The notes beneath the pieces were generated by a model. The model saw only the letters and a list, made by a program, of their open reading frames with translations. It ran no database searches and was not told the origin of the DNA. 64,000 bases of DNA from an uncultured Collinsella sp. Its GTDB lineage: Bacteria > Actinomycetota > Coriobacteriia > Coriobacteriales > Coriobacteriaceae. Where the stretch lies: NCBI GenBank assembly GCA_900759335.1, contig CAAEUX010000005.1, positions 8,167 through 72,166 of the forward strand, read 5' to 3'. Below are positions 15,444 to 26,208 of the stretch, in pieces. The position numbers and the translations under genes were made by a program. Numbering within the stretch: position 1 is the first letter of the stretch; the number at the start of each line of letters is the position of its first letter.

Positions 15444-16814
15444 CTACGCTACGCCATCGCGGGCAAGCTCCTCGGCCAGCGCCTCGGACGGCATGGCCAT
15501 AATCGCGTCGAGCTCGGCGTCCACCTCGGGAATGCGCTTCACCTTGAGCTTGCGCATCAGATCGCCACGACACATCACGTGCATCGGCTCACGCAGGGCG
15601 CACAGGTCATCGAGCGGGTTCTCGCGCGTCACCAGGATATCGGCGGCCTTACCGCACTCGATTGTGCCGGTCTCGCCGCCCAGCCCCAGCAGCTCGGCAT
15701 TGACCTGCGTGGCCGTATGCAGCGCGAAGGCGTTGCTCACGCCGACATACTTGGCAAAATAGGCCACCTCGCGCCACATGTCGTACTGGGTCACGAACGG
15801 GCAGCTCGAATCCGTGCCTAGGCCCACCTTAACGCCAGCTTCCAGTGCGGCACGAGCACTCTCGATGATGCCCGAGCACACGATGTCGCCGTTCTTCTTT
15901 TGCGTATCGGTCGAATGGGTCTTTTCCGGGTCGAGCAACACAAACGGCAGCGCCGGACTGATGGTGCAGGTCACACTCGGCGCACGTCCCTCGAGCTGCG
16001 TACCCGCGGCGCCGCGGTACAGTTCCAGGATCTCGGGCGTCAACGGAGCGCCGTGCTCAATCGTGTCAACTCCGGCCTCAAGCGCGGCCTTCACACCTTC
16101 GGTGCTCTCGACATGGGCCATGACCGGAAGGCCAACCTCGTGCGCCGCCTTGCACGCCGCCGCGGCAACCTCCACCGGCATACGCAGCATACCCGGCTCA
16201 CCCACCTCGGTCGCATCGAACACACCGCCCGTTACGAACAGCTTAATGACGTCGGCACCGCGCGCATACAGGTCGCGCACCTGTTCGGCTGCCTCGGCGG
16301 GACTGTTTGCCACCTGGGCGAACAGTCCCGCACCATGGCCGCCCGGCACCGTGACGCCCGTTCCCGGCGCCACCAGGCGAGGACCTTGATACTTGCCGGC
16401 ATCGATAGCATCGCGCACGGCCAGATCGGCAAACAGCGGATCGCCCGCGCCGCGCACCGTGGTCACGCCACTTGCCAGTTGTTGTTGGGCGCTGCCCTTA
16501 AGAATATGGCGCACGATGGCGCGCCCCACGGGATTATCGAGCTTCTTCATCAGCGCGCCCGCATCGCCCGCCGAAACCGGCTTGCCCGAACCGCACAGAT
16601 GCACATGCATATTGATGAGACCGGGCATGAGATACGCACCTGCCAGGTCGATGACCTCGGCACCTGCAGGTGCCTGCGCCACAGCACTCGGCCTCATCCA
16701 CGTGATGACACCGCGCTCAACAGTCACGGCCATATCGGGTTGCGGCTCCATATGCTCCGAACCATCCAGGACGGTCGCATTGATAAACAACGTGGAACGA
16801 TCGGCAGACGCCAT
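15444..16814 (-). CDS. Amidohydrolase (imidazolonepropionase/prolidase-like)
   Basis: 456 residues from ATG 16814, which has GGGGGAGGAG upstream; an in-frame start at 16943 does not. It is a metal-dependent TIM-barrel hydrolase: LMPGLINMHVHL holds the first HxH, a conserved Lys lies in DVIKLFVTGG, then MAHVEST (His), TIEHGAPL (His) and LGTDSSCPF (catalytic Asp). The C-terminus (IECGKAADILV) is the usual beta-sandwich closure. Related enzymes hydrolyse cyclic amides or Xaa-Pro dipeptides; the substrate cannot be read from sequence. It stands alone. Confidence 0.85.
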   Translation of the reverse strand: MASADRSTLFINATVLDGSEHMEPQPDMAVTVERGVITWMRPSAVAQAPAGAEVIDLAGAYLMPGLINMHVHLCGSGKPVSAGDAGALMKKLDNPVGRAIVRHILKGSAQQQLASGVTTVRGAGDPLFADLAVRDAIDAGKYQGPRLVAPGTGVTVPGGHGAGLFAQVANSPAEAAEQVRDLYARGADVIKLFVTGGVFDATEVGEPGMLRMPVEVAAAACKAAHEVGLPVMAHVESTEGVKAALEAGVDTIEHGAPLTPEILELYRGAAGTQLEGRAPSVTCTISPALPFVLLDPEKTHSTDTQKKNGDIVCSGIIESARAALEAGVKVGLGTDSSCPFVTQYDMWREVAYFAKYVGVSNAFALHTATQVNAELLGLGGETGTIECGKAADILVTRENPLDDLCALREPMHVMCRGDLMRKLKVKRIPEVDAELDAIMAMPSEALAEELARDGVA

Positions 16815-16962
16815 ATCGAGCTCCTCCCCCTCAGAAAACTTGAACATCTGTCCATTATTATCCAGTGTAGCCCGATTGCCATAGACATATCGGTTAACGG
16901 AGGGAAGAGGGGATGTGGGGGACGGAATACGCTGCAGTCCCACCCCAGCGACACCAGGGAAA

Positions 16963-17102
16963 TATCTCGATCTGTAACAGATACAGGGTTGTTGGGCCCC
17001 TTGATGTTACAGATCGAGACATTCGGTCGACGTTTCACCGGCTTGTCTCGATCTGTAACAATTACGAGCTCAAACAACCTCTAAACGTTACAGATTGAGA
17101 CA
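16963..17102. repeat. Inverted-repeat array A2 (two units)
   Basis: Units at 16963-17021 and 17044-17102 have family A arms, 25-nt loops (16980-17004 and 17061-17085) and an 81-bp period. The array ends 8 bp from the stop codon of the nuclease-like gene at 17110. Confidence 0.9.
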
Positions 17103-17109
17103 AAACCTC

Positions 17110-18180
17110 TCAGCGCCCATACCACTGACGTCTCCACTCCTCAGCCAATTCAGCCTGCCGAGGAATACCCGCCAGCCTCATTTTCTCGACCAGCTTCCCC
17201 GGGTCTTTGAGTTCGTTAAACGTAAACCGAAGCACCTTATGCCCGAGCATTGTCAGATGGGACTCCCGTTGACGTTCTGCCACGAATGGGTCGACCGACT
17301 CCCGACCCTCGCCGTTCTGCAAGGTGTACTTCCCCTTTCCGTCGAGCTCGCCGATGACACACGTCCCGTTCTCGAGCCGCCAAAAATAGTCGACGCGAAA
17401 CACCTGGCTCGGATCGAGCGGGTCGCGAAACTCCACCTGCAGCTCCGGAACCGGAAAGCCGTACGCAATAAAGAACGCTCGGAACCGAGACTCGCCGCCG
17501 TTTTCGGACAGCCCGTCCGCATACGACGCAATCGCCTGTGCCCTGCGATACCCTCGCCTGCCCTCGCAATCGGCGCGGAGGCGCTCGCACAAATCCCCAC
17601 GTGATACGTCTTTCACCCGCAGTGCAGAATCGGCAATCGCCAACCCGTAGGAGAACGGCGCACGCAGCAAGCAATCCTCCGCCGTGCGCCAAAACGACGT
17701 CACCCGCACGCCGTCGACGCGCTCGAGCGCGCCCGCAATCTGCGGACGCAACAACCTGCACCCGCCGCTCAACGTCACCGAACAGCAAGTCTTAACAAGG
17801 AAACGCGGCCCGAGCAGATCATTCGGCACCTCCAGACCCCATATCAGCGCGGCGTCATATCCCCAAAACGCCCAATCGGGATGAAATTCAGCAAGCCCTT
17901 TGATAGTCCTCAGCGCTCGCTCCGCCGGCGTCAATGCATCCCAATCATGCTGAAAACAGAACAGGTACGGCTCGGGCTCCGCAATATCGTCTGTGCCCAC
18001 ATGGCGCCGCAGCCACATGAGCTCGGCATTGTCATGCGTTGCGAGCAGCGCACCTTGCTTGGCCGTCTCCGTGAGCCGCGCGAGCATCCTATTCCGCGCC
18101 AACGTGTTGCGAGTCGCATGTTTGTGTTTGAGAACGGTATTAGACACTTTCATCACCACCACGTCGGACAAATGGTCCAT
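17110..18180 (-). CDS. Protein with AbiEi-like N-terminus and DUF559/PD-(D/E)XK-like C-terminus
   Basis: 356 residues from ATG 18180. GTG 18186 and TTG 18204 are also possible; GGAGG lies between them and the ATG. The N-terminal half (TPAERALRTIKGLAEF, then WGYDAALIWGLEVP) resembles the AbiEi antitoxin/regulator family of type IV toxin-antitoxins. The C-terminal third has VDYFWRLENGTCVIGELDGKGKY and a later ERQRESHLTMLGHKVLRFTF. These resemble the D-(E)-x-K core of small restriction-like endonucleases (DUF559, Vsr). The assignment is from motif memory. No partner toxin gene is adjacent. Arrays of family A inverted repeats lie immediately on both sides. Confidence 0.55.
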   Translation of the reverse strand: MDHLSDVVVMKVSNTVLKHKHATRNTLARNRMLARLTETAKQGALLATHDNAELMWLRRHVGTDDIAEPEPYLFCFQHDWDALTPAERALRTIKGLAEFHPDWAFWGYDAALIWGLEVPNDLLGPRFLVKTCCSVTLSGGCRLLRPQIAGALERVDGVRVTSFWRTAEDCLLRAPFSYGLAIADSALRVKDVSRGDLCERLRADCEGRRGYRRAQAIASYADGLSENGGESRFRAFFIAYGFPVPELQVEFRDPLDPSQVFRVDYFWRLENGTCVIGELDGKGKYTLQNGEGRESVDPFVAERQRESHLTMLGHKVLRFTFNELKDPGKLVEKMRLAGIPRQAELAEEWRRQWYGR

Positions 18181-18205
18181 CGTCACCGTTGCCTCCGCTG
18201 ACAAA

Positions 18206-18344
18206 TGTCTTGATCTGTAACAGGAAGACAGTCTTTGAGCCTCTAGTTGTTACAGAACAAGATCTTTCGGCAGCCGCCAACCTTCCGTCTCAGTCTGTAA
18301 CAGTTAGACCGCGTTTTGACGGCCAAACGTTACAGATTGAGACA
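18206..18344. repeat. Inverted-repeat array A3 (two units)
   Basis: Units start at 18206 and 18286, an 80-bp period, with 25-nt loops (18223-18247 and 18303-18327). It overlaps the likely promoter region of the nuclease-like gene and ends 36 bp from the gene at 18380. Confidence 0.9.
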
Positions 18345-18379
18345 AAGTCAGGGCAGCAGGGCGACGCCAGTCACATCCC

Positions 18380-19087
18380 CTACTCCCACTCCTGCTCGTA
18401 GATGTTGAGGGACTTTACGTAGCGCCCCTGGGCGCCCATGATGTCGCGGACCAGCCTCAGAAAGAAGCTGATACGCGAGGTGTCGAAGCCATCTTCCAGG
18501 TCTTCCGGATGGACGGCGCCAGGCCCGTCGATCGCCGTATCGCTCAGGCGCGCTATGTCGTAGAGGTAGAGCTGTCCCGCCGCCAGCCAGACATCGTCGA
18601 CGCAGGCGAGGCGCACCGCAATCGCGCCGTCGCTCCAATGCTCCTTTTGCACGATATGCGGGTCGTAGACATCAAAGCGACGGTCGGTGCGCGTATCCTT
18701 CAGCGCAACCATGCCGTTCGCAGGATCCTTGTCCAAAATGCCAAAGCGCGAGAAATACTGTGTGTCGCGCACCTGCTCGAGCCGCTTGAGCGAGGCAGGC
18801 GAAAGCGATGCCGGCGGCTCATCAACATACAGCTCGAGCAGCGTCTTGCCATGGCGATAGGGGCGCTCAAAGAGCAGCCAATCGGTAAATGCCATGTTGT
18901 AGGCCATGATTTCGTTTTGCGAAGGCTCGGTGCAATAGCCGAGCCATGGGTCGACAATGATCTCGAACTGTTCGCGCGCCGGCTCCAAAAACTGGAACTT
19001 CCGCAGCATCCAAAAATGGGCCATGTCGGCAATATCGTTGCCGACGGCTTCGGCCAGATGCGCTCGGTCTAAAACGTGGTCAGTCAC
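18380..19087 (-). CDS. Hypothetical protein, about 235 aa
   Basis: The start is GTG 19087 behind GAGGAGGATGCC. It is acidic and soluble with no signal peptide or membrane helix. Features include an acidic N-terminus, aromatic-rich segments (YCTEPSQNEIMAYNMAFTDWLLFERPY) and a central domain with a beta-like DRRFDVYDPHIVQ. I do not recognise the family. It is a single gene between array A3 and a repeat-rich spacer. The frame is long and well supported by its ribosome site. Confidence 0.7.
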   Translation of the reverse strand: MTDHVLDRAHLAEAVGNDIADMAHFWMLRKFQFLEPAREQFEIIVDPWLGYCTEPSQNEIMAYNMAFTDWLLFERPYRHGKTLLELYVDEPPASLSPASLKRLEQVRDTQYFSRFGILDKDPANGMVALKDTRTDRRFDVYDPHIVQKEHWSDGAIAVRLACVDDVWLAAGQLYLYDIARLSDTAIDGPGAVHPEDLEDGFDTSRISFFLRLVRDIMGAQGRYVKSLNIYEQEWE

Positions 19088-19502
19088 GGCATCCTCCTCA
19101 AACTGATGAACCTCAATTTGAGCTTACGAGGAGGGTGGGCAGCCACTGTCAGCACGGACAAAATAGGCCTCCGGCTGCAAACCAACTGCTGACCAAACAC
19201 TTGACGGGATGCTTGACCGAAAATGCGCACCGCAACAAAACCGCAGGTAAACATAGACGGCCAACCCACCCTTTTGAGCCAAGCACCCCCGGCCACCACA
19301 GAAACAGCAGAGCACCACAGCTCAAGAAGACGCCGAATGGACACTCGCGCGTCGACAAACGAACAAATCGGTCGCAAACCCGCAAGGAGTGTCCCCGAAT
19401 GCCGGCACATAAGGAACGTCCCCAGCTGCCGGCACTTGGGGACGTTCCTTTTGGGCCGGCCGTTGGGGACAGCCCTTGTCGATTCAATTGTGGACAGCCG
19501 CC
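19088..19502. other. Non-coding spacer with a short inverted repeat
   Basis: 415 bases between convergent or co-directional genes. It contains AAGGAACGTCCCC (19411-19423) and its exact complement (19438-19450) with a 14-nt loop and repeated GCCGGCA. Short frames here have no ribosome site or recognisable product. Confidence 0.6.
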
Positions 19503-20984
<1,482 letters not shown>

Positions 20985-20989
20985 GGCAC

Positions 20990-23900
20990 TTACGCCTCCT
21001 TCTTGGTCGAAGCAACAGAGCTGGCGGTGGCGGGCGCAGCGCCAGCGACACCACCCGCCACATCAAAGCGAGCGACATCGGCGGCGTCGGCGCGACCGGT
21101 CACAATGTCAAACGCCAGCTCCTCGGCCTGCGCATGCGTCTTACCGATGGCCTCGGCGGCGGCGACAATCGCCAACACGCGCTCGTACTCGGTCGGAATG
21201 ACCTTCACAAAGTGCTTGCTCATCGTCTCAAAGCTGTAGAGCAGCTTAATACCGCGCGGGCTCTGCGTCGCGTCCACGTGCTCCTGGATGAGCGCACGAA
21301 TCTGCGCCAGCTCGCCGGCCGTCGGGGCCTTGAGCTCAACGCTCTCGTGGTTCACACGGGCATCGAGCGTGCCGTACTGGTCAAAGACGTAAGCCACGCC
21401 GCCCGTCATGCCGGCGGCGAAGTTCTGCCCGACCTCGCCCAGGATGAGCGCCAGACCGCCCGTCATGTACTCGCAGCCATGGTTGCCGCAGCCCTCGACC
21501 ACCACGGTGGCACCGGAGTTGCGTACGCCAAAGCGCTGGCCGGCCAAGCCGTTAATGAAACCGCGACCGCTCGTGGCGCCAAAGAAGGCCACGTTGCCCA
21601 CGATGATGTTCTCGTCGAACTTGTAGGTCGCATGCGGGTTGGGGCGCACCGACACCTCGCCGCCCGAAAGGCCCTTGCCAAAGTAGTCGTTGGCGTCACC
21701 GCACACATTGAGCGTAATGCCGCGCGGCAGGAAGGCGCCAAAGCTCTGACCGGCCGATCCATCGCAATCGATGGTGATGGAGCCGGCGGGCAGGCCCTCG
21801 GGATGCGCCTTGGTCACCGCGTTGCCCAAAATGGTGCCCACGCAGCGATTGACGTTGGCGATATCGGCGCGGAAGCGAATCGGACGCAGGTGCGCACGGG
21901 CATCGGCCGTATAGGGCACAAACAACGTGGAGTCGAGCGTCTTGTCGAGCTCGCTGTCGGCAGCCATCTGCGGCAGGAAGTGACGACCGTCGGCACCCGG
22001 GATGTGGGCACCAAACTCACAGGTCGCGCTTGCCAGCACGGGCGACAGATCCAGCAGGTTAGCCTTGCGGTTGCCCGGGACCTCGATCTGGCGCAAGCAC
22101 TCGGGATGGCCGACCATCTCGTCGACGGTGCGGAAGCCCAGGCTCGCCATGACCTCGCGCAGCTGCTCGGCGACAAAGAGCATAAAGTGCTCGACGTGCT
22201 CTGGCTTGCCGCGGAAGCCGCGACGCAGGCGGCAGTTTTGCGTAGCAATGCCGGCCGGGCAGGTATCCTGCTGGCAGTCGCGCTGCATGAGGCAGCCCAT
22301 GGAGATGAGCGGCATGGTCGCAAAGCCAAACTCCTCGGCGCCCAGCAGGCAGGCAACGGCGACATCGGTACCGTCCATGAGCTTGCCATCGGCCTCGAGC
22401 ACCACGCGCGAGCGCAGACCGTTTTGCAGCAGCGTCTGCTGGGCCTCGGCAAGGCCAAGCTCCAGCGGCAGACCGGCGTGCCAGATCGAATCACGCGCAG
22501 CGGCACCCGAGCCGCCATTGTGCCCGCTGATCAAGATCTTGTCGGCAGCGCCCTTGGCCACGCCGGTAGCAATGGTGCCGACGCCCGCCTCGCTGACCAA
22601 CTTGACCGACACGCGCGCACCGGGGTTGGCGTTCTTAAGATCGAAGATAAGCTCTGCCAAGTCCTCGATGGAGTAGATGTCGTGGTGCGGCGGAGGCGAG
22701 ATCAGGCCGATGCCGGGCGTGGACTGACGGACCTCGGCGATCCAGGGATAGACCTTCTTGCCGGGCAGGTGGCCGCCCTCGCCGGGCTTGGCGCCCTGGG
22801 CCATCTTAATTTGAATCTCAAAGGCGCTGCAAAGATAGCGGCTCGTCACGCCAAAGCGCGCACTTGCCACCTGCTTGATCGCGGAGTTCTTGGAGTCGCC
22901 GTTGGCCAGCGGGGTCTCGCGACGCGGGTCCTCGCCGCCCTCGCCCGAGTTGGAACGACCGTGCAGGCGGTTCATGGCGATGGCCATGCACTCGTGTGCC
23001 TCTTTGCTGATGGAACCGTACGACATGGCGCCGGTGTTAAAGCGGCGGACGATGTTGAGCGCGGGCTCCACCTCGTCGAGCGAAACCGGCGTGCGACCGT
23101 TGGCATTAAAGTCCAGCAGGTCACGCAGGCGCACGGCACGGCCGGTGCGGTGCAGGCGGGCGCTGTACTTCTTAAAGGTGTCGTAGCTGTCCTCGCGGCA
23201 GGCGGTCTGCAGCAGGTAGACGGTCTGCGGGTCGATCAGGTGATCCTCGCCGCCGAGCGGGCGCCACTTGGTCAGACCCAGCGTGGGCAGCTGATCGGGA
23301 GCCGGGCTCTTAAGGATAGCGAGCGCGGCGTCGTAGCGCTCATTCTGCTCGCGCTCGACGTCCTCGACACCCATACCGCCCACACGGCTCACCGTGCCGG
23401 CGAAGTACGCGTTGACGAACTCCGGAGTGAAGCCCACGGCCTCGAAGATCTGCGCGGAGTGGTAGCTCTGCACCGTGGAGATGCCCATCTTGGACATGAT
23501 GGAGACGATGCCGGCGGTCGCAGCCTTGTTGTAGTTGGCGATGCCCTGCTCAGCTGTCACGTCCAGATCGCCGTGCGCCGCCAAGTCGCGAATGCACGCA
23601 TGCGCGTTGTACGGATAGATGCCGCTCGCGGAGTAGCCCACCAGCGCCGCAAAGTCGTGCGGGGACACGGCGTCGCCACACTCCACCACGATGTCGGCAA
23701 AGGTACGCACGCCGGCGCGGATCAGGTGGTTGTGCACGCAGCCCACGGCGAGCAGCGACGGCACGGGCACCTCGCCCGCAGCGGCACGATCGCTCAACAC
23801 CACGATGTTCACGCCGTCGCGGACCGCGGCCTCGACGTCCTCTGCAAGCTGCTTGAGCGCAGCCTGCAGTGCGCCCTCGCCGGCATCGCGGCGATAGACA

Positions 23901-25687
23901 GCGCGAAAACGGCGGGGCTTAAAGCCCACGCGGTCGATGGCGCAGATGCGGTCGAACTCCTCCTCGCTCAGCAGCGGACGCTCCAAGCGCACCAGCTGGC
24001 AGGCCGTGCGGGAATCCTCGAGCAGGTTGCCGTGGTTGCCCAGGTAGAGCGTGGTCGAGGTGACCGTATGCTCGCGAAGAGCGTCGATGGGCGGATTCGT
24101 GACCTGAGCGAACAGCTGATAGAAGTAGTCGAAGAACGAGCGCGTCTTCTTGGACAGGCAGGCCAGCGGCGCATCGATGCCCATCGAGGCGAGCGGAGCC
24201 TTGCCCTGCTGGGCCATGGGACGCACGACCTCGTCGACGTCATCCCAGTGGTAGCCGAGCTTTGCCATACGCACGGCGGCGGGCACCTCAGCGTCCTCGG
24301 TGGGCGTTGCCGCAACGGGCTCATCGAGCGCGTCAACGGTCAGCGTCTCCTCGGCAATCCAATCACGGTAGGGCTTTTCCTTGGCATAGCGGGCGCGCAG
24401 CTCGTCGTTGTAGATCACGCGGCCGCGGGCAAAATCGACCTCGAGCATCTGGCCCGGCCCCAGACAGCCGCTCGTCAGGATGTTCTCGGGGCTCACCTCG
24501 ATGGTGCCCACCTCGCTTGCCAGCATAAAGCGACCGTCGCGCGTCACATAGTAGCGGGCGGGACGCAGGCCGTTACGGTCGAGGGCGGCACCCAGCGTGC
24601 GACCGTCGGTAAAGGCGATGGCCGCCGGGCCATCCCACGGCTCCATGAGCATGGACTGGTAGGCGTCGTAGGCGCGGCGTTCCTCGCTCAGATTGTCGTT
24701 GTGGTCCCACGGCTCGGGCAGCAGCATGGACGCGGCACGTGTAAGCGGGCGACCGTTCATGACCAAAAACTCGAGCACGTTGTCCAGAATCGCGGAATCG
24801 GAGCCCTCACGGTTGATGATGGGCATCACGCGCTCAAGATCATGCTGCAACACGGGGCTGTACAGGTTGGGCTCGCGGGCGCGGATCCAGTTGACGTTGC
24901 CCTTGAGGGTGTTGATCTCGCCGTTGTGGATGATAAAGCGGTTGGGGTGCGCACGCTCCCAACTGGGCGTGGTGTTGGTGGAGTAGCGCGAGTGTACGAG
25001 CGCCACGGCCGTCTTGACGGCGGCGTCGTTGAGGTCGATGAAGAAGCGGCGCATCTGTGTGGCGACCAGCATGCCCTTGTACACGATGGTGCGCGAGCTC
25101 ATGGAGCACACATAGAAGATCTTGTCGCGCAGGGCAAACTCGGCGTCGGCCTTCTTTTCGATGGTACGGCGGCACACGTACAGGCGACGCTCAAAGGCAT
25201 CGCCGGCGGGCGTGTCGTCCGGACGGCCCAGGAAGGCCTGCAGGATGGTAGGCATGCAGGCGCGGGCCGTCTCGCCCAGGTCGTGCGGGTCGACGGGCAC
25301 CTTGCGCCAAAAGAGCAGCGGCACGCCAGCCTCGGCGCAGCCCTCCTCAAACACGCGACGGGCATCCTCTACGCCCTTGTCGTCCTGCGGGAAGAACAGC
25401 ATGGCCACGCCATAGTCGCCCTCTGCCGGCAGAATCTGGCCGCACTTTTGAGCCTCTTTGCGGAAAAAATGATGCGGAACCTGGAACAGGATGCCGGCGC
25501 CGTCGCCGGTGTTCTTCTCGAGTCCCGTACCGCCGCGGTGCTCCAAGTTGACCAGAATGGACAGCGCGTCGTCCAGAATCTGGTGATGGCGCTCGCCGTT
25601 GATATCGGCAAGCGCGCCGATGCCACATGCATCGTGGTCGAATTCGGGGCGATAAAGGCCCTGCTGCTGAGCGGAATCTGCCTGCAT
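20990..25687 (-). CDS. gltB: Glutamate synthase large subunit
   Basis: 1565 residues. A short propeptide precedes the catalytic Cys in HDACGIG, the N-terminal nucleophile of the glutamine amidotransferase domain. The FMN-binding synthase barrel holds the 3Fe-4S cysteines (CLMQRDCQQDTCPAG). The C-terminal beta-helix has GXGXG-type repeats (GEGGHLPGKK earlier; GFINGLAGQRFGVRNSG later). Full length, no frameshift. It is the ammonia-assimilating GOGAT with GltD, cytoplasmic. The opposite strand carries a long open frame that is only a codon-bias shadow. Confidence 0.97.
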   Translation of the reverse strand: MQADSAQQQGLYRPEFDHDACGIGALADINGERHHQILDDALSILVNLEHRGGTGLEKNTGDGAGILFQVPHHFFRKEAQKCGQILPAEGDYGVAMLFFPQDDKGVEDARRVFEEGCAEAGVPLLFWRKVPVDPHDLGETARACMPTILQAFLGRPDDTPAGDAFERRLYVCRRTIEKKADAEFALRDKIFYVCSMSSRTIVYKGMLVATQMRRFFIDLNDAAVKTAVALVHSRYSTNTTPSWERAHPNRFIIHNGEINTLKGNVNWIRAREPNLYSPVLQHDLERVMPIINREGSDSAILDNVLEFLVMNGRPLTRAASMLLPEPWDHNDNLSEERRAYDAYQSMLMEPWDGPAAIAFTDGRTLGAALDRNGLRPARYYVTRDGRFMLASEVGTIEVSPENILTSGCLGPGQMLEVDFARGRVIYNDELRARYAKEKPYRDWIAEETLTVDALDEPVAATPTEDAEVPAAVRMAKLGYHWDDVDEVVRPMAQQGKAPLASMGIDAPLACLSKKTRSFFDYFYQLFAQVTNPPIDALREHTVTSTTLYLGNHGNLLEDSRTACQLVRLERPLLSEEEFDRICAIDRVGFKPRRFRAVYRRDAGEGALQAALKQLAEDVEAAVRDGVNIVVLSDRAAAGEVPVPSLLAVGCVHNHLIRAGVRTFADIVVECGDAVSPHDFAALVGYSASGIYPYNAHACIRDLAAHGDLDVTAEQGIANYNKAATAGIVSIMSKMGISTVQSYHSAQIFEAVGFTPEFVNAYFAGTVSRVGGMGVEDVEREQNERYDAALAILKSPAPDQLPTLGLTKWRPLGGEDHLIDPQTVYLLQTACREDSYDTFKKYSARLHRTGRAVRLRDLLDFNANGRTPVSLDEVEPALNIVRRFNTGAMSYGSISKEAHECMAIAMNRLHGRSNSGEGGEDPRRETPLANGDSKNSAIKQVASARFGVTSRYLCSAFEIQIKMAQGAKPGEGGHLPGKKVYPWIAEVRQSTPGIGLISPPPHHDIYSIEDLAELIFDLKNANPGARVSVKLVSEAGVGTIATGVAKGAADKILISGHNGGSGAAARDSIWHAGLPLELGLAEAQQTLLQNGLRSRVVLEADGKLMDGTDVAVACLLGAEEFGFATMPLISMGCLMQRDCQQDTCPAGIATQNCRLRRGFRGKPEHVEHFMLFVAEQLREVMASLGFRTVDEMVGHPECLRQIEVPGNRKANLLDLSPVLASATCEFGAHIPGADGRHFLPQMAADSELDKTLDSTLFVPYTADARAHLRPIRFRADIANVNRCVGTILGNAVTKAHPEGLPAGSITIDCDGSAGQSFGAFLPRGITLNVCGDANDYFGKGLSGGEVSVRPNPHATYKFDENIIVGNVAFFGATSGRGFINGLAGQRFGVRNSGATVVVEGCGNHGCEYMTGGLALILGEVGQNFAAGMTGGVAYVFDQYGTLDARVNHESVELKAPTAGELAQIRALIQEHVDATQSPRGIKLLYSFETMSKHFVKVIPTEYERVLAIVAAAEAIGKTHAQAEELAFDIVTGRADAADVARFDVAGGVAGAAPATASSVASTKKEA

Positions 25688-26208
25688 CGCGATCCTCCCC
25701 TAGGTGTTAGACAGTCAGTTGACTAGGCATACTAGGTGCATCGCCGGCCCGTTGTGTTTCCCGCCCGTTTCGAAACAATCGCGTAACGCACGCCCTACGA
25801 GTGGACACCGCCGACCTCAAGGACGGCAACAAGGGCCCAAGTTCGACCTGTAAACTCACCGCTTCAAACATCTCAATCTGTAACAGGAGGAGCCGATTTT
25901 GGCGCTTAGATGTTACAGGTTGAGATTTTCTGCAGGACAGTTTTGGCTTGTCTCGATCTGTAACACGAAGGGCCGGTTTTTGCAGCTAACTGTTACAGAT
26001 CGAGATTTTCCATAGGACCATTTCTTCCTGTCTTGATCTGTAACACCTAGACCCAATTTCCATCCCCAGTTGTTACAGATCAAGACATTTCGGCAATCCC
26101 CTTTCACCGTCCCATTCAAATACAACAATTTTGTTAGTCACGGTTAACTTTCTGGCCTAAAACGGGTATCCTTTGCGGCGTCAAGCAAACGGCACGCAGG
26201 AGCTCACC
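25688..26208. other. Long intergenic region between gltB and the Nramp gene
   Basis: 521 bases between divergent genes. It holds repeat array A4 (25869-26087) and otherwise AT-richer sequence with a probable transporter promoter just before 26209. No gene is seen. Confidence 0.7.
25869..26087. repeat. Inverted-repeat array A4 (three units)
   Basis: TCTC/TCTT cores start at 25871, 25951 and 26031, exactly 80 bp apart. Each unit has a 25-nt loop (25886-25910, 25966-25990, 26046-26070). Arm variants (CTCAATC/GATTGAG-like, CTCGATC, CTTGATC) change together on both sides, which keeps the pairing. Confidence 0.92.
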
